NCBI GenBank assembly: GCA_014773175.1
Contig: VXCM01000826.1
Span: 60,382 to 124,381, forward strand
Direction: 5' to 3'
Source of the DNA: Lucifuga dentata
Lineage: Eukaryota; Chordata; Actinopteri; Ophidiiformes; Bythitidae
Length of the DNA: 64,000 nt
Position numbers and translations under genes: made by a program. The notes under the pieces are model-generated. The model was not told the DNA's origin. It saw nothing but the letters and a program-made list of their open reading frames with translations, and did no database searches. Positions 56,038-64,000 of this stretch are shown here, piece after piece; positions within the stretch are counted from its first letter, which is position 1, and each line of letters begins with the position of its first letter.

Positions 56038-59000
56038 GTAAGGATCCAGGGTGCTCTCAACAGGGAGTGGTGGCAGTGCTCGTGGTGTGTAATAGTATTA
56101 GTGGTTGGCACAAAGGAAAGTATTTGTATGAATAAATCTACTGTAATCTTTCTTGCAAAAGGATATCCTTTACTGGACACCCTGCTATTTTGAATTTTCC
56201 TCAGTTTTCCTCAGTTAATACATTGATTTTCCAGCAACAAAGACCTTGAAGACAAATTTTATTTTTCAAGCGATCATTTTCGGTCTATATTTTAAGCCTC
56301 TTCTTGAATGCAAATGACAGTGAAACATCTCCCGCAGAATCCCTTGATCCTTGTTTGAGAGGGGCACAGCCAAAACCGAGAAACATTATTTTCTCTTCTC
56401 ATGTCACTGTTAGCAAAGAAATTAAAAGTCTTATTTTTTGAAGGCAAGTGATAGGTTGATGGCAAAATACCAAGGATTAATTTGATGAATGACAAGACTT
56501 GCTGGTGATACACTGTTATGCTTGATTCTTACTGAACACTTTGTGTGTTTCTCTCTTGTTCTCTGTTTGTTTATAAATGTGTGTGCGTGCAGATGCGTGT
56601 GATTGTTGTTTTGTGTCATAGTTCTTTCTCATTACTACTTTTGTGTATGCATGCAAATATGTATCTCCATTACACTGGGCAGTATGCATCCATGTTTGTA
56701 CTTGTTTATAAAGCTACCAATCATCTAACTTCTTTCATATTGTTTCAAAGCCAGAAGGAATGTTGAATTCAAAGGGAGAGTAGAGGAAGTGTGGGCCGTG
56801 GTTACACGGTTGGCTGGGTGTTTTGTTTATCCAGTGTGTATTATATGGGATTACACTTGTCAAGGTACTGTCAACAAGGATAGTGTCCATCTCCTCCACA
56901 CTGTCCTTGATCCTTCAGCCAAATCCTTCTATGAGTGAGAACATGTGTGGATTAGCCATTCATTTAGAGTTTGACAGCATATCTCACCAGTATGTCGCTG
57001 AAGCTCAGAGGATCTCGTGCCATTTGGATTCCTTGATGTTACCTATAGAGTCAGGTTTTCTTTGCTGGAAATGTTTGATTTCCTCAATAGAGTTTCATTG
57101 AGACATGAAATTGAAATCAGCTGTGGACATGAACTGTTGCCTCTGGAAAACAGCGTAATCTCTCATTCTCTTAATGATCATTCATATCTAAAGCCATTTC
57201 AGAAAACAGTGAGAGGAGTGTGCTTGTATAATGCTTTCAACGACCCTGCGTCTTCACCCATTGTGCCTGCTCCTCCTCCTCCACGCTAGAACGACTTAAT
57301 TTGATCCAAAATGTATTAACAACTCTTCAGTACCGCTAGAGATTTTTACATATTGATACAGTTACCCCCTTGCTATGAGCAAGCATGCAGAGCTCCCCCT
57401 CAACCCCTGCACCACCACCACCAGCGACTCCATCTTAATGACAATCTTCCTCAGTGACTGTTGCCGTGTGACACCATGGTGACAGGATTCTGGCAACAAC
57501 AGAGACAGAGAAGCTGCTGTCTGTGACTAAATATCCTGAAGACCTTCACATACCCTGTTGGTGGAAAAAAAAAATAGTAATTAAAAGTAGAATCCCACTT
57601 TACAAGGGGGTTGGGTGAGGGTTGAAACTCACAAATCCTTAAATGTTGAATCTGTGATCTTAATTGTTTCCAGGAGAATGTCATCAGTTTGATACAGTAG
57701 AGGTGTTTTTGTAAGGAATATCTAAAGGGCCATTGCCTAATGCCCTTATGAATGAAATTAATTGCAAATATGAGTACCCTTTATTCAGTATGTTTAATAC
57801 AATTAAGGCAAAAATGTGGAGAAAGCCATATATATGGATTGATAAGATTCCGTTGTGCAATCAGCTTATGAGAGGAAGTATGGCAGATGAAGAAATGCAT
57901 GCGCAGAATGTAAATCCATAATCGAGGTCTGTTACTCAGAGTACACCAACATCAATTTATACTGATTTCAGTCCAATGATGGAGTTTACATGGCATTTGG
58001 AAAAATGCATTTATTGCCTTAAACGTGCTAGTTGTAGACTGCATGGCTGGTAGAACCTTCATCAGTTGTAGGTCATACAAACTTTCTATGTTATTATTTT
58101 GAGAAGTTACTTTGGGTTATTCGCCAGTCAGGTCCAGCTGTAATGGGAACAGCATATTCTTGTGGCATACATGCAGTGCTTTGAGCAACGGCATGTGGCT
58201 ACTGACAGCATATGGCACTCTGGCCCTGCAGGATTTGACTGAGGCACCACAATGAAGGGTGGTACTGGTGGAGGTACAGAGGAACTGCATTAGGGATTGG
58301 CATGTGATGGATGCTGGACCTTCAAGCTCCATCCATCCATTATTCTATCTGCCTGGCTTGTCATGTCTTCAGCTTCAGCTCTCGGGACTGGCAAGCTGAC
58401 TGACTGTCAACTTGGCCTGGCAAGCTGACAGATTCAGATCTGACTTGATTTAAAGAATTGGTTAACCTTTATGACGTCAAAGCTGGGGGCCTTTGGTGTT
58501 TGTATGTTAATGTATGATAGTGGAGTAGTTTAACTGAAAGCTGCAAGCTATAAAGACAAAAACAGTGATTTAATTTATGATATGTTTTTATGTGGTTTCA
58601 TGCAGATCGCATACCTGATTTACATGGGTTTCGAGGTTGTAGTCAGCATAGTATATACATATATTGTAATATGTATTATGTGTCTATATAGGACATTGCA
58701 CATCTTCCTGAGTGCACACTAAAGCTATTGTATTTCTTGAGATGTATTGATATTTATAAGGAATCTAGTGCAATTTTGTCTCAGTTTACATAATTTAATT
58801 AAGATATGTGAAATCACTTCAGTCAGTTCACTGAAAACAAATGAATGCTCTCAGACGTTTGGCATTTTGTTGCAAAATATCAAAATAAATTCTCTCATTG
58901 CAAAAACAAAAGGCAAGTAATGGTTTGTTCTTAAGAGATAAAAGTTATTACTACATTTTTTTGTCAGTTGTTGCATAAAAGGAGCTTTCAATCCACTCTG

Positions 59001-59041
59001 CTGCATTAACATAATAGCAGGAAAGAGGAAAATGGATCCGT

Positions 59042-59088
59042 GTTTTTTTTTTTTTTTTNTTTTTTTTTTTTTTTTGTTTTTTTTTTTT
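59042..59088. repeat. Poly-T tract with single N, intron 12
   Basis: T run with N at 59059 and one internal G, so its true length is unknown. Confidence 0.85.
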
Positions 59089-60389
59089 AAGCAATGGTAG
59101 TCCACTTTTTAATCCAGAAATCCATTTGTACTCATAACAGACAATTAGGCTTGTGAGTTGCCAGATAGGAGAAATTGACTATCATTTACTAAAGTCATAC
59201 TTAACAGCTCCGGTCCCAAATTGCAAGTTTTTTTCCCCCATGTCAATTTGAATTAATGGTGCCTGTTCCACCACATTCCCTTTGGAGCCACATTTACAGC
59301 GGCAAACACAATAGCCAAACGATGTCTGAATAGGACGACTATCAGTTGAATGGTTGTTAACATCTCCTCTTTCCTGTTAAAGTAAGTGGCTCACCCCTGG
59401 GATATTTGCTGGGAAATTATACTCACTGATCAGATTCTGCGGGATGTGTTTGGGGATCTGACTGCTCTAGCCTCAGGTTGCTGGAGAACACTAACCCCTT
59501 GCCTCATTCCCCTAATTGTGAGTGACAGTCAATATTGTGGAAGACTGTCTTGCACAAGCTCACGATAGGATTTGCATTGGATTTTGAAAATTGTCAAAGT
59601 GGACTGTGAGGCATCGGGGGAAATTGGATCTGACATTGCCAATTAGCATCAAAGGCTGGAGTGGACTGAGCTGGATGCTAAAATTTGAATAATGTTCTTA
59701 CAGGAGCATAAATTTCTTAAAAACACTGAGCTGAGCTTTGTTTGACCCCATTGCTGAAGAGTTCAAAGGTCAGCCGGAGTTGTAGTGAGGTTAGGCCACC
59801 CATGTAGGGCCAGAAAGAGGACATCAGACTAAGTAAGTGCAAGGGCTTCTTCTGTTTGTTGAAATCAACTTTTTTTGTGGGGGTGGGCCAGCAAATATGC
59901 ATATGTTATGTATCATTCCAAATCTGCATTTTTAAAAATAGCATACAGATATATTGAAATGTCATTAGAAAATTTGGGGTGATGTGATAATATGTCATGA
60001 GTTTGTGAAGACAGGAGAACTGCCAGTAGGGCTCTTTACGGTGAATAATCAAGGGGCTGACAGCTAAATATGAGCTAATGTGGCGAATGAGAAAGCAAAA
60101 ATTTCAGTGATGAATTGCAGAAATTAAGCTAAGTGCTTTTGTTTTATGGTTTGTTATTCTTACCCAGAATGTTTCACTACTGTAAAACAGCCAACAAGCA
60201 CAATTCAGCACTACCCCCACCCACATCAGCCACCCAACCCCCACCTCCCAAAACTTTCTCACCTACATCTAGAGATAACATCTACCTCAATTACTTCAGA
60301 AGACTAATTAGCAAAAGAGCAGTGGGTGCATGCATCTGCGTTTGGGGAGGTATTCATGCAGCATGAACAGATTAATTAGGACGTTTAAC

Positions 60390-60750
60390 TTCATTTCTAA
60401 TACAACAAAATTAATCCCATAAAATATGAGGGATCTCGGAGGAGGTGCCTGTCAGTGTCTGACGCCTCTCCCCTGTTTGCCATAATCTATTAAAACCTTG
60501 CTTTTATCTCACCTCTCCCCTGTCATACTTTATGGATTTTTTCATAAACACAGCCCATACTTCATAAATGTCTCAATTTTCTAGTCTATTAGCATTACTT
60601 CAAAAGCGCTTGATAAAACAGGAGGGCATGCGTGAAATAATGCACCAATAATATGAAACGCTGGAGGCTAGAACAGTAGGGGCAGCTCTCTAGCGTGCAC
60701 ACTCAGACAATGCAAGGGATGTTATCAAGTTTAATAAAAGAACAAATGAT
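60390..60750. promoter_or_regulatory. Candidate conserved non-coding element, intron 12
   Basis: Unique, evenly mixed sequence with AAATTAATCCCATAAAA, CATAATCTATTAAAACC, TTTATGG and CATAAA (posterior-Hox-like) and TTAGCATTA words. No coding frame fits. Confidence 0.3.
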
Positions 60751-63700
60751 CACTTCCAACCAAGGAGGAAGGAGATGAGGCAGGGAGGAAGGAGGAAGGG
60801 GTGGGGCTGGGGGGGAACACTTGTCGAGTAATTGAGTCTGTGAAAAATGAGGTCTTGAAGGCTCAGTGGTTTGAACAGTCATGAGATTGAAGTCAACTGA
60901 AAACTACAGCACGTCTAGTTACTTGCTCCTAGTTGCTCTAGAGGATGTTAACACTTTTTTTTTAAATTTTGTTTTTTACTGAAGGCACAAGCAAAATGGG
61001 CTGGTTGTTTTCTTTCCCAAATGCCTGAATCACAGGCAATGAGTGGAAGCTTTTGTTTGGAGAGATTCTGAAAAGCTTTGACTGACAGTCAGGCTTCACG
61101 CAAAGCCTTTCCCCAGTGAGCCCCGACTCAGTTCCTGTCTCTGTGCATCACCTGAGTCTGTCTGTAGGCTTTACTCGTCCTACCCAAACACTTGGGTCAA
61201 CTGTCATCACTTGAACTGGACACACACACGATAGTCAGTGATCAAACCCAGTAAGACCTTACCACAATGGCATGTCAGCTGTATGCCCCGAGGCAAGCTC
61301 TTACAAAGACACACAGACACAAACACACAACACACACTCACATACCTGTGTACTCTTTGTATCTAGGCTCTGGCTGTATGACAAGATAAACTGGTTCAGC
61401 ATTAAAATGAGTTGATGTAACACACATGACTGACAGGATTGGTACACAACGTTAAAACCATAAAACCAGATTTAGTGACATGCAAATGATATGTACAGAC
61501 ATGCAATACGGACACTTGAGTCTACACACATTATCTCTGTCATCACAATACATACAGTACATACTTAACCTAAACATTTGATGACAAATGTTTGCTGGCA
61601 CACTGACACACATGCCTGTGTGCTGGCCTGCACGCTTCCACACACATGCATACTCTTCAACACAGTGGGGTGTTGTATGCTAAAATGGGAACAGGACTTC
61701 CTTCCCCCACCTCTTACCCAAGAAGTATATCTGCTTTGACACATGGTCATAGTGCTGGCCTGGGACAGGTTTGGAACCGTTGGACGGGGGCTGGGTGCTT
61801 ATGCCTCTATGTGCCTACAATTGTGTACATGTGTATGTGGAAGGTCAAATGTTGCCTACATTTTAATCGGATGAGGGGGACATTTTTCTGGGAAGTGGTA
61901 GACAGCAACGGGCGTAATTATTTCTCCTCCAAACGCCATCCTCCTCGCGCTTTGCCCACCCCATGTCCCCTCTTTCTTTCATGATGTAGGAGCGTGTGGA
62001 GGCTGACCTGCCATGACAATACTCATTTTCAGGAGTCAGAGCGTGGCTTTGCCACATTATCCTGTGCTGCTGCACCACGTGGACACAGGCTGGTATCAGC
62101 TTGGACCAGGCGAGAACAGCGGAAGGACTGGATCTGTCAGAATACATCGGCTTTCAGGCGGTTGTGTACGCCGGAGCTGTGCCTCTGCCCCGGCCCCTGC
62201 CACACTCCCCCTCATTAATGGGCCCGGCCCTGACAACTGATCCTAATTGCCTTTGAACAGCTCTTCATGTATTATTGGTGCTTGACTGCCTTGGTTCATG
62301 TCAACAAGCCATAGGAAGCAGAGATACAGATAGCCATGGCCACTGTCCCCCTTCCCCTTTGCCCATACTTTGCATGAAGTTGCAAATACAGTATACATTA
62401 GTGTATGAATGTATACAGTATCTCATTTATGCACACACACGCGCACACACAAACAGGTAGACACGTAGCAACACTTTGTCCTTAACCACCTGGAAACCCT
62501 GAAGAATGGCTGTGAGGTCTGTGGCTTATCAAAAGTAGTTACCAGAGTTTGGCAGGTTTACACAAACCACTTTTGCAGATTAGCCAATTACTTTACTATG
62601 CTTTATATAAAAAGTATCATGTATTTATTTTTGTGGCTGTAAGGTTAGACTGTATTGTCGGACATTTAATGAAATGTAGATGAATGTAATCAGTTAAGAT
62701 GTGTGACTGGGATTTTATTTGATAAATTGTAGGCTTTCTTTTTAGTTTGAGAGAACCATGTGTGTGTGTTTGTGCGTGTGTGCATGCATTACGTGTGTGC
62801 TTGTTTGCTTCTCACTTTGTCACCGCTGATGAGCAGTGGAGGGGGTGTTGGGGTGAATGGTTCAGAGACATCAAGAAGGCATCTGAAAAGCCTCATACAA
62901 GGATCTCACCACCACCGATATCTGCTGCGACACTTGCACTATTACAGGCGCAATCACAAACACAGTCAAAACACATCAATTATTTGATGTGTTATTTGTA
63001 GTCCCATGTGTGAATTATTACTCTGTATCCAATGATTTACCTCCCATTTCACCATTCAGTTTGAATATGGAAAAAGTAGAGGTGGAGTGGCTTGGCTTTT
63101 TTATTTGTGGAATGAAATAACTGAATACCAAATGCATAGATAAAAAGCAGAGCGGCGTGTCCTGTCCACTCCCATCACTGTCTGAGAGAGGAGAGACGTA
63201 TGACCATCCCATTACTATGGTAACTAGCCACTATATTCAGAGCTGCCCGGGTGCGTTTCTTCCCCCTGCAGTGACGAGAGGGCATAGCTGACAGGGCCTA
63301 GACACACATGCTCACACACACACAGGAGGGTCTGAAAGATAGTCCCCACAAAATATACATGTGTGGCAAATACAGACAGAAGTACACAATACAGAGTAGC
63401 TAGCACCCACACATGTTTTATGACATACATAACTAATAAGGAACAGCATTAGGAAAGAAATGTAACCCCTACTTCGGACATATTTTACTGTTACCCAACA
63501 GACAGCAACATTGGAGGAGTGTTGTAGCAGTGTGAGATTGTAAATCTACAGCAGAAATACCGGTCACACATATTATTACTTCCAAATGTTCAAAGCAGTC
63601 AGCAAATAGCAATCAGCTGAACACTGCATCAAGTTTGTCTAGATTTTTATTAATAGAGTATTTTGTTTAAATGGGGTGAATACATCAGCATACAGAAATG

Positions 63701-64000
63701 TGACTGATATGCTACCAACAAGAGCAGGGCTTATTAACACCAGTTGTCACAAATCAAGACTGAGAAGTTGAGAAGATGCACCTACTTACATTGAGTATAA
63801 AACAACTGTGTGTGTAAGTGTGCTGGAGTTGGTGTATTTTACAAATCTGCTTTTGTAGCTGATTTCTGTGTTTCCTGTCTAATTTTCCATAAAACTCACA
63901 TAGTGGCAGCCAGCGCCTCTGGTTAGAAATGATTATTACTTCCACATGCAACAGTGAGCTAGTATTGCCATTTTGTCTTTTTTTTTTTTATTAAGATGCT

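Larger units (their letters stand above)
56038..64000 (+). other. dph6: dph6 intron 12 (incomplete), no exon found
   Basis: At least 7.9 kb after exon 12. I searched for the rest of the second RidA-like domain (a GQI..L.P pattern) and found none. The stretch contains a poly-T with an N (59042-59077), CA/GT microsatellites and a unique TAAT-rich block at about 60390-60750. It is presumed intron because the frame is still open at 56037. Confidence 0.6.

Noticed and set aside
58600..58670. Possible exon after GCAG at 58600
   Set aside because: Translation gives no RidA-like pattern and stops quickly.
62747..63001. Open frame near the window end as a further dph6 exon
   Set aside because: No resemblance to the missing part of the second RidA-like domain; it begins in a GT repeat.
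1..64000. CRISPR arrays, operons, bacterial promoters or tRNA/rRNA genes
   Set aside because: None seen. The window is eukaryotic with spliced exons; regular repeats are microsatellites only, and the one tRNA-like box belongs to a SINE fragment.

Overview
The window is nuclear DNA from a vertebrate, most likely a teleost fish. It is AT-rich, sparsely coding and full of dinucleotide microsatellites. It contains remnants of repeats I know from teleost genomes, short and long introns with GT-AG boundaries, and no bacterial-style gene packing. I can support one protein-coding gene, on the + strand: dph6 (diphthine--ammonia ligase, also called ATPBD4). It catalyses the last step of diphthamine synthesis on elongation factor 2.

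Layout. Positions 1-25,140 are intergenic or distal upstream DNA with no convincing exons. They hold microsatellites, poly-T/A/C tracts, one degenerate SINE-like fragment and several unique-sequence, homeobox-motif-rich stretches that look like conserved non-coding elements. A compact promoter with an ETS site and an E-box lies at about 25,141-25,329. Twelve coding exons run from the ATG at 25,330 to 56,037. All twelve join in phase and encode 442 residues without a stop. Introns range from 169 bp (intron 11) to 13.8 kb (intron 3); introns 3 and 5 hold most of the intragenic candidate regulatory DNA. From 56,038 to the window end I find no further exon, so the gene continues past the window.

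The main biological point is that this is the long, yeast-like form of Dph6. The N-terminal ATP-pyrophosphatase domain (residues 1 to about 235) carries the SGGKDS and GEGGEYET motifs. It is followed by a linker, a complete RidA/YjgF/UK114-like domain (about 303-404) and the start of a second one ([11 protein letters not shown] at 429-439). Human DPH6 is about 267 residues and lacks these C-terminal domains. A stop codon shortly into intron 8, followed by AATAAA, could also give a short, human-like isoform of 260 residues.

Other notable structure: intron 7 consists mostly of a 372-bp inverted-repeat transposon plus a (TG)15 tract that directly precedes the acceptor of exon 8. The assembly has 19 single-N positions. 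Six of them are flanked by exact 62-65-bp direct duplications, which look like unmerged contig ends rather than biology.
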